64,000 nt of DNA from Melieria omissa (Eukaryota > Arthropoda > Insecta > Diptera > Ulidiidae), in NCBI GenBank assembly GCA_963971225.1, contig OZ020267.1:121017891-121081890 (forward strand), read 5' to 3'. Both the position numbers and the translations under genes were made by a program. A model generated the notes under the pieces. That model was not told the origin of the DNA. It saw nothing but the letters and a program-made list of their open reading frames with translations, and did no database searches. Within the stretch, counting starts at the first letter, position 1. Each line of letters opens with the position of its first letter. This document shows positions 43,605 to 55,439 of the stretch, piece after piece.

Positions 43605-46512
43605 ACACAACAAAGTTACAAAGAGTGGTTAAATTAATTATATCCTGGCAAAAGTTATAATAAAACAGAAAACCAAATGTATCATTTTTGATACAAAGCT
43701 CGATCTACAGTTAATAAATTTAAAACAAAAGTTAATATTAGCTAATATTTGTTCGATACTAATTTTTTATTGATGACACAAACATACTTTCACTTTAGAC
43801 CCAATGAAACAAATTTCATGCAATTTTTACTAAAAATCGAGGAAAGTTATGCCTAATTGGCAAACCAAAAATTTTAATCCCCCCGCCCACTTGATCAAAT
43901 TCTAGCTACGCCCCTGCTCCAAGATTTCAGAACATTTCCTGCTTTCGAACACTTTGTCCTTGTGTTCCGGTCAAATTCTAAAATGCCCAGTCAAACCAGC
44001 ACTAAGTACGAAGGAACTTTTGTCAGATTAATAAGAATTTGTAAAATTTTTTTCAAAGAAACCCATAATTTTATGTGAATAATAAAAAACTGCCAGACTG
44101 TTGTACCATTTGAGTTATCCTCATTAGGAAATTAAAGAACGATGTTTCTTTTCAAGTTAAAAACTATTTTTTTTGCTACAAGCAAACGAAATATTAAAAT
44201 TATCAATTTTTCAATTTTATCAATTATATCAATGATATGTTTATTTTTTTTTTAATTTATTTTTCCTTTAGATTTTAAATTATTTGTAAAATAAAATAGA
44301 GTTTTGAAGAAATTTCTTATGAGGTTTATTCTTTAACCAATGTGACCCGATCGAAGACTTATTTCTATTTAAGCTTCAGATTGTCCACGACTTGAAAACC
44401 AATTTGTTTCTAGAAAATTCAGTTTTACTCGTTTTGCTCACACAGTAGGCTGTTAATGCTTCACATTGCTCAAAATTAGCTACACTACAAGTGTTCGAGC
44501 ACTTTTGTGTGGCACTGTACGTGTGCTGTTTGTCTAGTCGGCAGACTTTGTAAAGAGCTCCCCATATAGAGTTTTCCAAAGACTACCGCCAAAAAATGTC
44601 AAAAACGTCAACAGTGGGAAACTGACGCATTCAGCGGGGAACAACAACAAAGCGGCAGCAGCATCAGTTTTCCCGAAATACGTCTGCACTACTATGCAGA
44701 CAATGCGCCGGACATTCGGCAAATATGGACAACCACAACAAAAACCCCTTTAAAAGTGTTTGTGGAAGAAAATTCAAAATAAACCGATCAACGCGCACCG
44801 TCCAGCAGGCAAATGAACGCGATCGAGTACAATGGTTGCCGACCGAGCGATCAAAGGTGCCACGACGCGTCGCAGGGAAAGGGATATTCACCAAAAACAA
44901 CATGGAAAGCGGCGAACGGGCCAAATAAAAAAGTGACGCATTGTTGGGCGACAGCAAATTGACATAATGTGGCGTTTAACAAATTCCAAACACTCACACA
45001 CGAGAACTGCCGGTGCAGCCGGAGCGCACTCGCCGGCGAAAAACAATGGGCATCCATCAAGCGGACAAAGGGTCATGTCACGTTGCCGCAGACCGAAGCC
45101 TACGAGCATTACGGGCACCGGGCGGCAATTGTGTCGTAGCGCGGCCGCCGGGCGCAGCCAAGACGGCATTAGTCGGTCTCAGAAAAGAAAGAAACAAGAT
45201 AGAGCGCCCGCCTCGGGCGCTCTGCAGACGCAGCTTGTGCGCCACGGATTAAGCCGTCCTGGAGCAGCAGCGACAGCGACAGCCACACTCAACACTGTAC
45301 ACAGCAGAAAGCCGAAAACGCCGAAGAGAAAAACAACTATGGGCATAAGGAGATGAGATGGGATGCCGCAGATAAACCGATAACGCACCGAATAATGCCA
45401 GGCTGGCAGCGCGGTGAGATGAAGCGAGGTGAGGTGTCTGAATGCACGAAAAGGTGGCGACCAAAATGACATAATGCAGCGTCAGCGTCAGAATTTGCAG
45501 GCAGCGCGTAGCTGCAAATGAGGGAATTAGCGTAATCGGATCGCACATCTCATTGTCGCTGTCGTTGTTGTCGTTGTCGTGGTCGCTGTCATTGTCAGAG
45601 GTGGAGGCGCACGCTCGAGTGCAGCGCTTTTTGCGCCAACCGCCATGGGCACAGTGTGCGCCTCCTTGTCGCTGCCAGAGATGCCGCGGCTCGGAGCTAA
45701 TAAAGAGATCAATGGAGCGAATGATACGCGCTGGCCATTAGCAGTAGTCGTCGTCTTACCAGTTGCTGCTGCATCAGGCGGCGAGCAACGAGCGACAACA
45801 AAGTGCGCCGATCGAGAATCTTTTCAAAATTCTTACACCTCCGTACACACCTACGCGGGCGTGTGGAATGCGTACGTGATGCTCGCTAAAAACACTTAAT
45901 CCGCTTTTCAACGTTTATCTAAGCCAGCCGCACGTATTTAATAATCAGTTTGCAGCTGAGTGTATTAAAGATCTAGCAGAGTCTTGCTGGAAGTTGTGTG
46001 TTGTGAAAATTGTTGGATTTACCACCTTACGTGCTATTTGACGGAGTTTCCATTTGGCACATACAAATTGTTGTTTGCTATTTTTTGGTTTGTTATTTTT
46101 CGTAAACACGACTGCGTATTTTTGGAAGCAGTGCCTAGAAGTCAGGGCGCACCTTTTTGGACACTTTGGAATCATTAGAAATATAAGGTTTGGCGATGAA
46201 TCGCAGCGTGTGGCATTTCATCCTCAATTTTTTTTAGTTTGAACACGTCGTTTGAGTACGTTTCTCTTTTATGAAAATATGAATATATGTACATATATAC
46301 ATTATATTCTTCAGATCAGTTTGTGGTTAGGGATATCATTTTTCTTCAACTTGAGTCAAGGATTTTTCCTTTATTTCGATCGATCTATGCCTAATTTTGC
46401 ATGGTTATTTATTTGGAGGATTCTTATCCATTGCTTTCGCCACATACAGCTTTCGGGACTGATACAGAAAGCAGTACAAAACTATCGCAGCTCACTTCAA
46501 TCAATAGCCACT
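43605..46512. other. Mostly non-repetitive; no gene recognised
   Basis: AT-rich up to 44340; CTAGCTACGCCCCTG at about 43900-43914 looks like the end of a hAT-type repeat whose other end I did not find. 44560-45900 is a GC-rich island with overlapping frames on both strands and GTCGTTGTC-type simple repeats near 45555-45595. Nothing resembles a known protein. Confidence 0.45.
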
Positions 46513-46516
46513 TTTA

Positions 46517-47035
46517 CCCTTTCGCTACAGCTTTTTACTGGGGAAAGTAAAAATTTTTAATTTTACGTTTCAGGGTTCTATTTGGTTGTATTAGCTACAT
46601 TCCAACAGACATTTTTTAATTTTTATACTCGCACCCCTTATTTTAGAGTGTTTTTCTATGAGAGCAATCACATCGTTGTGGCTGTAATAATTACTTAAAC
46701 ATAAAATTTTTTACGCATAACGAAAATTTGAATATTTCTTCATTTACCTCAGCCAAAATTTAAAAGAAAAAAGGATCTAAATTGAAAGAAAACGTCAAAT
46801 TAAAAAGTTATCTAAAGTTTCCTGCTTCTTCTTCCTTTACTATGTCAAGATACCATTAAAAAAACGTGTATACTTCTCTTCTTTAAACTTTAATATTCAG
46901 TTTATTAATTTCGTATTTTTCCTTAAATTTCAAACTAGTCTAAGGACCAACAAAAAATGTATTCTTGAAACCACAGAGGGTTCAGACGTCCACAAAGTAG
47001 CAATGTGCCATATGGCAAAAAAAAAAACGAAAGGG
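46517..47035. mobile_element. TTAA-type MITE, family A copy 1
   Basis: It starts CCCTTTCGCTACAG and ends CGAAAGGG before TTAA (47036-47039); the left flank is TTTA, one change from TTAA. It aligns along most of its length with 50833-51295 (shared blocks include CTATTTGGTTGTATTAG and ATCGTTGTGGCTGTAATAAT). The body is AT-rich and non-coding. Confidence 0.8.
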
Positions 47036-47064
47036 TTAACTATGGTTAAGCATCTGGCGCCCTA

Positions 47065-47385
47065 ACCGGCCATTATTCTTGCAACTACCACCTTCACAAA
47101 CTAGGCTTGGTCATCGACAAAACGTGCAGATACTGCAATGAGGTCGACGAAACAATGGAACACGTTATCATAAACTGCCCCGCCCTGGCACACAGACGTG
47201 CAAAGTTTCTAGGGAAACATATTCTCGGTGATGAGGACCTGATGCAAATATCGCAGAAAAGTCTGATTCAATACCTGAGCACATAAAACACCAGATGATT
47301 CAAGGGGCACAATAAACCTACTAGGTTGCAGTGCGCAAGGGCATTGTCCCTACCCATTATCATTACATTACATTACATTACATGG
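47065..47385 (+). pseudogene. LINE 3' end, 5'-truncated, with ATTAC tail
   Basis: The frame reads TGHYSCNYHLHKLGLV, then the zinc-finger-like CRYCNEVDETMEHVIINCPA and HRRAKFLGKHILGDED, stopping at LSTstop. This GH...C-C-H-C block is the C-terminal tail of RT-encoding LINEs of the I/R1/Jockey group. After about 70 bp comes a tandem CATTA tail (about 47357-47381), a common type of LINE 3' terminus. Lying only 26 bp after the MITE end, it is a severely 5'-truncated insertion. Confidence 0.75.
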
Positions 47386-50184
47386 TTGAGCAGGGCTCCT
47401 CTATCTTTTTTTAATTTAAAATAAATGTCTTTCTCTTCATTTTAGATTTGAAATGATTGAGTTGATCGACAAACTTCCCATAGAAGAAGGGATTTCAGAC
47501 GATTCTCCGGAATCAGGGTTTAGTCAAAACGTTTGTCCGGCTCTTAGAAAGTTCTTATTTTAATTGTTATACGTACGTTCGTTTTAAATTATTTAAGAGA
47601 AATACATTCTGTGTCTGGAGTGTTTGTTGGAATGCTGGAATTCTCCAGAGATAAACAAGTATATGTAACATATATACACAGTTTTCTGCTGGTCATACTT
47701 CCTTATGACGGGGTCATCTACAAAAAACATGGCAGTCTAACGCAGAAGGCCTCAGTATAGGGTTGAAGTGCGGTCAACACATCGCTAGGTGAAAACAGTG
47801 AATTTGAGGTTCTTAAAAATGTTGGCTCGGAACGTCGAATTTTGTGACAAAGACGAACGATTGAATTATTGAGTGTCAAAGTAACGGTGAACTTTTACCG
47901 TCGTTATAAAATTCTTACAATCTTACAAGACAACCTTATTGTGTAGACATAACTAATGGTCATGGAAGTGCTTTAAATATAAAAATGTACTTCAATCAAA
48001 ACTATTTTCGGCATAAGACCGCTAAATGGATTTACAAAATGGTTTTAATTCATCCCTAAGCACTGACGCCAGTGGAGAAAAAGAAGTTAGGTGTATATCA
48101 CTATACTATCAAAAGTGGGATGATTTGTAATTATTATTATTTTAATTCATAATTATAATTATTACAAATATATAGTTTCGGACAAAATTAATTCGACTCA
48201 ATTCGTATTGTTCGTGGCTGTTTTTCTTTTATTTTATTTCAGTCGGTTTTGTTTGACCAAATTATTTGATACCGTTGAGATGTTTTTTTCTTCTTATTAT
48301 TCGGCTAAAACATCCATGCCGCAATTGCACCCACCAATTCCCACCGCGTGCGAATTCCCGATTTTTCCCCCTGCGGGTCGAGACATTTGAGCAAGTTCGA
48401 TTGAAATCGTATAAGCACTTAATTGGGAACAAATTAAAATTAATGCGATAAACCAAGTTCGACAAACGATTTGCAACTCCAAGATATAGGATAATCTCAA
48501 TGGCGACAATTAAAAGTGCATCGACCACACGTGCCAACTGCACTGACGAAATCGTTTACCACTTCCTGGCGCAATGAGTGCAGCAACCTTTTCGCTTCGA
48601 GGCGCTGTGTGTGAGAAGTGCTCAGTGGACTGTACCACCCAGGCGACACCCACCAGTCGGCCCATATGCTTCTGCTTCCCAGCGAGTCTAGGCGGATGTG
48701 CGATTATTTACATCCGCACCACGTGACGGGGTGTCATTTGCCGGGCGGTGCTTCTTTTTCTTGGCGTTGTATGAGGAACGCTTTCACTGTTGCACTTGTT
48801 CTGCGCGGACGGCAAATTCGACTGCCGCAGCTACGCGCACGCTCCACGCTCCTGCGCACAGCGGCACGTGTGGGCCCAATTGTTGTTTATCCTAACAATT
48901 TGTGCCGGCAGGCGCTCGCCGCGCAGCTTCGTGCCACTGTGCCATTTATTAGTTGGCACAACACTTTAACGACTTCGCTCGCTGCCGGCGGAAGGCGAAA
49001 ATTAAAGTTATTCACCGCGCGCTCTACCTCATACGTCCTCCCACGGGGCCGGAGTCAATGTAGCAGCCGACTGTGCTTCCGTCGACGCTTCCAACAACCA
49101 TCAGGCGCCCACCGTCTCCTTCTCCGCTGATTGCTAATGTGCGCTGCGTCTGCGGTGCTTTTGCCGGCAAGGATGCGACCGCGAAATGCCGTCGTGTGCA
49201 GTCAGCTTCGTCCAAATTGTTGCCATTGTTTTCGGCCACGTGTCCAGGGTACACATTGGCCCGCGGCCACGTGTCATCATGCGTCTCGCTCGTCAGCTGC
49301 GCGCACAGCGTTCGGGGTTGACTTTGTGTTGCGCTGTTTACGTTCTCGATTCTGTGTTTTCATTATTGCCACTTGGACGACGGAGTGTCGCACGTGTCGC
49401 ACATGTATTTTTTTAAGTGTTGCCGCTTCGGCCTTTGACTTTGCGCTCGCGCCACCCAAAACACGGAAACCACCAACTCAACACTTCTTTTCGGCTGGAA
49501 AATGGTTTTTTACGCTTTCTTCCGATGCATTTTTTAAGCTCCGGCAACGCGCATTTTTTCATTGAGGGCGTGTCGTCTGTGCCATTTTGTGGCTAATATT
49601 TCCTTTTGCTGTTGTAATAGAAATATGAGAATTTATGTTTTGGCTGTCTGGGCGTTGCGGCGAAAGGGGTCTCTGGAACGACCACATGCGGTGCACTTGT
49701 GCCGAAAGGCTGCAGGCGCAGAACGTGGCTGTGATAATTCAATTCGATGTGAAAGTCAAGTCAATTGTTATGGTGTGTGTCGGTTTTGCGCTTTGCAGTT
49801 CATTAAGTCATTAAAGTGTGGGAACTATCTGCGCGGCATTTTGATCGAATAGGAACCTGTTTATTTCTTCCGAATGAACTCGGAAGATCAAAGGTCGGTT
49901 AAGCAGTGAGAAAAAAGAGTACAATTCATAGCAATTGTGTGTATGTAGCTTCAGCTTTGTAAGTTTTGCAAAATAATAATAGTTTGTTGGTTTTTTGGCA
50001 ACTTAACAGATATTTTTTTGACATTTGTTTTCATTTCATGATTTCGACAATCCCAACGCAACGCTTCAATTTCGGTATGCCGCACTGAGCGAGAGCGTTG
50101 CGTCAGAAAACGCAACGCTCAACGCTCCAATTTAGGTTTGACTGTAACTGCAAGTTAATTTTTCCGGCCTGTTAGTTGTAGTTA
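47386..50184. other. Non-repetitive DNA, no gene recognised
   Basis: AT-rich to 48.2 kb, then a GC-rich island (48.5-49.8 kb) with overlapping frames up to 170 codons on both strands that lack recognisable domains. A perfect 11-bp-stem hairpin lies at 50093-50120, just before TTTGACTGTA, which could be the end of a TA-target MITE. Confidence 0.45.
50093..50120. repeat. Perfect hairpin, 11-bp stem
   Basis: GAGCGTTGCGT, a 6-nt loop, then ACGCAACGCTC. Further CGCAACGCT copies lie at 50057 and nearby. It may be the subterminal part of a MITE ending GGTTTGACTG next to TA (about 50133-50144), but the other end is not visible. Confidence 0.55.
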
Positions 50185-50514
50185 ATAATTAATTAATAAT
50201 TGATTGGCACGACAGCCCGCTTACGCGAGACTAAGGCCTAGCTTCCCGCAGCCACCCGTGTTGTGCGTGTGAATTTTGTACGCGGGTGGAAGGGACCTAC
50301 AGTTTTATGCCGGTTCCGAACGGCAGGTTGGGAGCTTTTTCATAGGCAATTTTTACTCTCAGAGGTTTGCCATTTCCAGCTGAGAGGACAGCCACCGAAA
50401 GAGAAAACGAGTTTCCCGTTATTTTTTTAGGTGTTACTACATGCAGAATTCGATCTTGCGTCGCTCTGCATGCGACTCGCTGGACCGCGCACTAACCAAC
50501 TGAGCCACGGCGGC
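50185..50514 (-). mobile_element. tRNA-derived SINE, full-length copy
   Basis: Inverted relative to the 43261 copy and nearly collinear with it from the tRNA-like head (CCGCCGTGGCTCAG on the minus strand) to the tail. AGTTGTAGTTA at 50174-50184 and again at about 50527-50537 is the likely target duplication, set within a short GTTGTA repeat. Differences from copy 1 are few, so the two are fairly young. Confidence 0.88.
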
Positions 50515-50828
50515 TGCTGTAGTTGTAGTTGTAGTTAACCAGTGTTTTTATTTAAGGGAACTCCAGTTAAGTGCAATTCCTTTCAATTAAGCGTACTTCG
50601 GATGAGTGAAGAGCAAATACATTCTAATTCTGAAATTTTCTAATATTGTTGCAAATCAGCTGATCCGCTTATCATTGATTTATGTTAATAAAGCAGGGCA
50701 GTATTTTTAAATTATGAAATGTGGCACACAATTGTTCACTTAGGTGGAGTTGAAATAGTGCGAATTTATGTTTTGGACTCAAAATATTGTTTCACTGAAC
50801 TGAATTCTTCATTTAGGCAAAGCTTCAG
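50515..50828. other. Spacer
   Basis: AT-rich sequence between a SINE and a MITE, nothing recognised. Confidence 0.5.
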
Positions 50829-50832
50829 TGAA

Positions 50833-51295
50833 CCCTTTCGCTACAGATTTTTACTGGACAAAGCTAAAATTTTAAATTTTACGTTTCCGGCTTCTATTTG
50901 GTTGTATTAGCAACATTTCAAAAGAAATTTTTTAATTTTTATACTTGGACCCTGTATTTTAGAGTGTTTTTCCATGAAAGAAACCACATCGTTGTGGCTG
51001 TAATAATTACTTAAACACAAAACTTTTACGTATAACGAAAATTTGAATATTTCTTCATTTACTTCTCTAATTTTTTCTGCTTCTTCTTTTTCCTTTACTA
51101 TGTCAAGATATACCATTAAAAAAACATGTATACTTCTCTTTTTTAAACTTAAATATTTAGTTTATTAATTTCTTACTTTTCCTAAAACTTAAAACTATTC
51201 TAAAGACCAACAAAAAAATGTATTCTTGCAACCATAGAGGATGCAGACGGCGACAAAGTAGCATGTGGTCATATGGCAACAAAATAGCGAAAGGG
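50833..51295. mobile_element. TTAA-type MITE, family A copy 2
   Basis: The ends CCCTTTCGCTA and TAGCGAAAGGG are inverted repeats; the right flank is TTAA (51296-51299) and the left is TGAA. It is collinear with 46517-47035, but an internal segment is shorter. The antisense 69-codon frame inside is not a gene. Confidence 0.82.
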
Positions 51296-51452
51296 TTAAA
51301 TGAACAAATTTTCAAGAAAAATGCCAAAAAGGAAAGGGACCTGGACTTCTATTCCAGCTAAGTGGATATTTCTGTGAAGCAACTTACAGTTAAGCAGTTT
51401 CGACTGTATTGGGTATAACATTGTGTTAAAAACAAGCAACTCCCTTACTTAA

Positions 51453-52385
51453 GGGGTTACACCACTGTAACCGCTCAAAAAATAGGGTTTTTTTGTGATT
51501 TTTTTCCTCGCTTTCAAAAAGTTTGTAGAAGAAGTTATTCACAGGTGTTATTGGACACATATTAGACTTTATTTTGGAATTTTTCGACACAGCAATATCA
51601 ACATGTAGGTGGCTCCACTGCATCTTCCAAACATAGCCTTTTCCCTGCAGGGCTTCACGGCACGCAGCACTGAAGGTGCAATTTTGAATCTGCGACAAAA
51701 TAAAAAATTCCTGTTAATCTAGAGGCTTTTTGCTAGAGAAGATCGGGTGGATTTTTAAAAATATTGATTTTTAAAATTTTGGCGGGATTTTCAAAAAATT
51801 TTTGGATTTTTGAGGTAAAAAATTACATGTCTTTTGTTAATTAAAAATCAACAAATCGAGTTATCAAAAATTCCACACGATCTTCTCTAGATAATGTTAT
51901 TGTTAAGATCCAGTCAAAATTTTAAGTCAAAATATTGAAAATTGTTCGAGTTGTGCCGCGTGCCATTTTGAAAAATCGTGTTTCGAGAAAAACGCGTTCA
52001 AAGTTTTAGGAATGGTTTTCTATGGGCATAACTGAAAAATTCGAGATGCAAAAATTGTTTGCCATTAGTCGGCAATGCCAGGACCATAGAGCTGGCCTTC
52101 AAGGTTCAAAAATGCCTCATTCGCCTCCTTCCTGACTGATTTATTGAGCGAGCGCGCCTCTTTCGCCGCGTCGCTCAAAGCGGAGAAGTTCGCGGAAGCG
52201 AAAACGTCGCATACACCCGCTTCGGCATACGCGTGATGCGTTTGGCGGTAACCTCGTATTTCGCATAAACATTTTTTATTTTATGCATATAACGTTTTGT
52301 TTCTTATTCTATAGGGTTCAAACTATTTTTTAAGCAAATAAAAAAAAAATCGATTTTTTTTTTAATTTTACAGTGGCGTAACCCC
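51453..52385. mobile_element. TTAA-flanked element B, complete copy
   Basis: The left end is GGGGTTACACCACTGTAA and the right end TTACAGTGGCGTAACCCC. TTAA lies at 51449-51452 and 52386-52389. The body carries pairs of TCTTCTCTAGATAATG-type blocks and an antisense frame that recurs in the partner copy. No transposase was recognised. It shares its right-hand TTAA with the inverted second copy. Confidence 0.85.
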
Positions 52386-52389
52386 TTAA

Positions 52390-52971
52390 GGTGTCACGCG
52401 TATGCCGAAGCATTCCCAAAACTTTGAACGCGTTTTTCTCGAAACACGATTTTTCAAAATGGCACGCGGCACAACTCGAACAATTTTCAATATTTTGACT
52501 TAAAATTTTGACTGGATCTTAACAATAACATTATCTAGAGAAGATCGTGTGGAATTTTTGATAACTCGATTTGTTGATTTTTAATTAACAAAAGACATGT
52601 AATTTTTTACCTCAAAAATCCAAAAATTTTTTGAAACTCCCGCCAAAATTTTAAAAATCAATATTTTTACAAATCCACCCGATCTTCTCTAGCAAAAAGC
52701 CTCTAGATTAACAGGAATTTTTTATTTTGTCGCAGATTCAAAATTGCACCTTCAGTGCTGCGTGCCGTGAAGCCCTGCAGGGAAAACATAGCCTAGGAGG
52801 ATGCAGTGGAGCCACCTACATGTTGATATTGCTGTGTCAAAAAATTCCAAAATAAAGTCTAATATGTGTCCAATAACACCTGTGAATAACTTCTTCTACA
52901 AACTTTTTGAAAGCGAGGAAAAAAATCACAAAAAAACCCTATTTTTTGAGCGGTTACAGTGGCGTAACCCC
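52390..52971. mobile_element. TTAA-flanked element B, inverted partial partner
   Basis: It is the reverse complement of the left 550 bp of the 51453 copy, ends TTACAGTGGCGTAACCCC before TTAA (52972-52975), and lacks the other terminus. Next to the shared TTAA it keeps only GGTGTCACGCGTATGCCGAAG, which corresponds to an internal part of the complete copy near 52222. It therefore has an internal deletion and a lost end. The two copies form a 1.5-kb fold-back. Confidence 0.85.
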
Positions 52972-53076
52972 TTAACGGATTTTATATCGGAATGCTGCTT
53001 TAAAAACGAAAAATCTATTAAACATTAATTAATTTCGTCCTAAAAACTTAGCTAATACATAAATAATCAAAGTAAG

Positions 53077-53319
53077 CAAGCCCGTAGACAGGATTTTTTT
53101 TCGGGGGGGGGTTACTCAAATCAAAACCCGACAGCTGACTGAAAACAAGCTTCCAAGCTAAATTAAATTACTAATTTAACTTAATTAGGCACTTGAGCTC
53201 AATGTAAACGTAGCCATGCATGGTGTGATTAGTAACTAGTTTAGAATATTATAAATTAAAACAATGTTCTAACATTTCGGGGGGGTCAGAACCCCCTAAC
53301 CCCCCTAGCTACGGCCCTG
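53077..53319. mobile_element. hAT-type MITE, 243 bp
   Basis: The ends are CAAGCCCGTAGAC and, inverted, CAGGGCCGTAGCTAGG, next to G-rich and C-rich runs. A perfect 8-bp duplication AAAGTAAG (53069-53076 and 53320-53327) proves the boundaries and points to the hAT superfamily. Non-coding. Confidence 0.88.
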
Positions 53320-53327
53320 AAAGTAAG

Positions 53328-55439
53328 CAAATAATTATCACGAAAGGCTCTCAATTACGAAGAGAACAAAGAAGAACACCCTGGATCTCAGGGATCAGAA
53401 GATCGAGTGACGGCCTATTATTCGGGCCAGGGTCACGACCAAGGCTGACATGTGAAGGCTATTTGTGAATTCATAAAATCGTAATGTATGTAATTAGTAA
53501 TTAATGAAAGTCTGAAAAAAACATGACGATTGAGAGTGCGTCATTATAAATTAGTTAACATTTGATTTGGTTACTTTGGTTTGGTCATTGCCCATCTCGA
53601 TCATAACTGTAGCTCATTGGCATCAAAATGTTCTTACATACTATGTGTCTCACAGAAAATGTGTACATATCCCAGCGTGTTTTACTTTCACCTATCTCGT
53701 GCGGTGGCTTTTGCTAGGCGACGTGAAGCAGCTTTAAAATGTGTCCTTGCTCGTTTTTATATTGTTTCGGCCTACAGCCCGGCACACAACTACTGCAACT
53801 GGCGTTACAATTTATGGACTCTGTTCGGGCGGGCTAAATGACGCCGCAGTTTTCGAGCACTAACCGACAATGCGCCCAAAGTGCTCAGGCGAGTATCATC
53901 TGCGTAATCAGCAAAATAGCCACCATATGGCGCCCAGCTACCCTCGGCGCCAGAAGTTCAAAGCCATGGCGTGTGGTGCGGCGGTGGCAATCCCCCTTTT
54001 GAAGTTGTTCACTTTCGTCTGGTTTTTGTGCGCGGACAAGTCTAGTGCCAGACTCGCTCTCGTGTGCGTCGCGCACTGTGCGATGTCGTTTTTTGCCAGC
54101 AGCGCTGGGTGCGCTCGTAGACGTGTGTGCATCTTGTTGCGTTGTGCGCTAATAATTTATTCATATGCGATTACATGTTGTAATTTTGTTACCACAGACA
54201 ATTTATGTCCCTGGCTCTCAGTGCACGAATGCCCGGATGCGTAAAAGTCGCTTTCTTCGTCGATTTTTGCAGCAAACTTCACTCGGTTAAAGTCTTCTTA
54301 AAGTGCCTAATAAAGACATTTAACTATTTATTTGAGCTCAGTCCCATTGTGAATCCAACAAAGTTGCATCTCTTGCCCCAAGCAGTTCCAACGATTCGCC
54401 AATAAGTTTTCAACTCAAGTCATCTCAATGCCGAAAATCACATGTCGGCTGATAAGCTGTGAAGGGACGAAGTGTTACAGTGCGCAGCAGCAGCCTGAAT
54501 CTTGTCCGGCCATTTGTCATCGCTCAAGAACCGTGTTGTCACACCGCCACTACCTACTGCCCGTAAATCATATCAACATAGCCTTAAAATGCCAGCGAGG
54601 AACAGCGGACCGGGCCCGAACGCAAATATTTAAAATCACTTTAAGTTGTCTCACGCCAGGAATTTGCGTTCGGCGTGCAATCTGATAGCGTCAGCGGCGG
54701 AGCGCCGCAGTTGCCGTCTGACTGATTGGCTCCGCTTTTGCTGCGTGCCCGTCTACCTGTCAGCAGGCAGGAATGTGTCTTTTTGAACTGCATTGGACCA
54801 TACCGGACTTTTACCCTTTCGCTGTCAGCGCAACACATTATGTGCCGTGCAATTCCAGAAGCCGAAATCAATTGCGTATTTATTGACCACAATCACTAAG
54901 ACGCGACACGATCGATGAGGATCGGCGCACAACAGCGCCGCGCCGCCATGGAATGAGTATTTAATGAGCTCGCGTCGGCGGTCGCCCACTGCGCGATGGC
55001 GGCGAGTCAACCGCAATAATCCGCAGCAAATCCTTGCCACGGAGGCAGTGGTCTGTTTGCGTTTTTCATTTGCTTGTTCCTCCCTTTGTCCGACACATTA
55101 TGGTGCCAGCGTGTTGCGTATAAACATCGCTACGGCATGGCGAGATTATGAGTACGAGAGCGCGGCGCTTGTCTCGATCGCATTGGACGGTTGCACCGTG
55201 GAGCGCGAACGCAGCCCAGCTACCTGTCCGCCTGGGGCCGGGAGCAATCAACGGCAGACGACGGTATTATGGATGTGCGTGCGTTTGGCAACAGGTACAA
55301 GCATAAATCACTCCTATCCTGTCTCGCTTACACTCTCCTCATATGAATGGCCGAACTTTCTTACAGTCCGCATCTTGAAGTTTCGCTTATTTCCATTCAT
55401 ATATGTCTTGTGTAATGCTCACTTGATTACTTAACTGGC
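53328..55439. other. Non-repetitive DNA, no gene recognised
   Basis: 53.7-55.3 kb is a GC-rich island with overlapping chance frames. TACCCTTTCGCTGTCAG at about 54812 resembles the terminus of MITE family A but has no partner nearby. No recognisable exon. Confidence 0.45.

Noticed and set aside
43890..43914. A complete hAT MITE ending CTAGCTACGCCCCTG
   Set aside because: One end is suggestive, but no second end or 8-bp duplication was seen.
48618..49130. A 170-codon frame as a host gene
   Set aside because: It lies in a GC-rich island where all frames are open for long stretches, overlaps frames on the other strand, and shows no domain, signal or splice structure I can defend.
54812..54830. 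A third copy of the CCCTTTCGCT MITE
   Set aside because: Only the terminal motif is present; no body similarity or opposite end was found.
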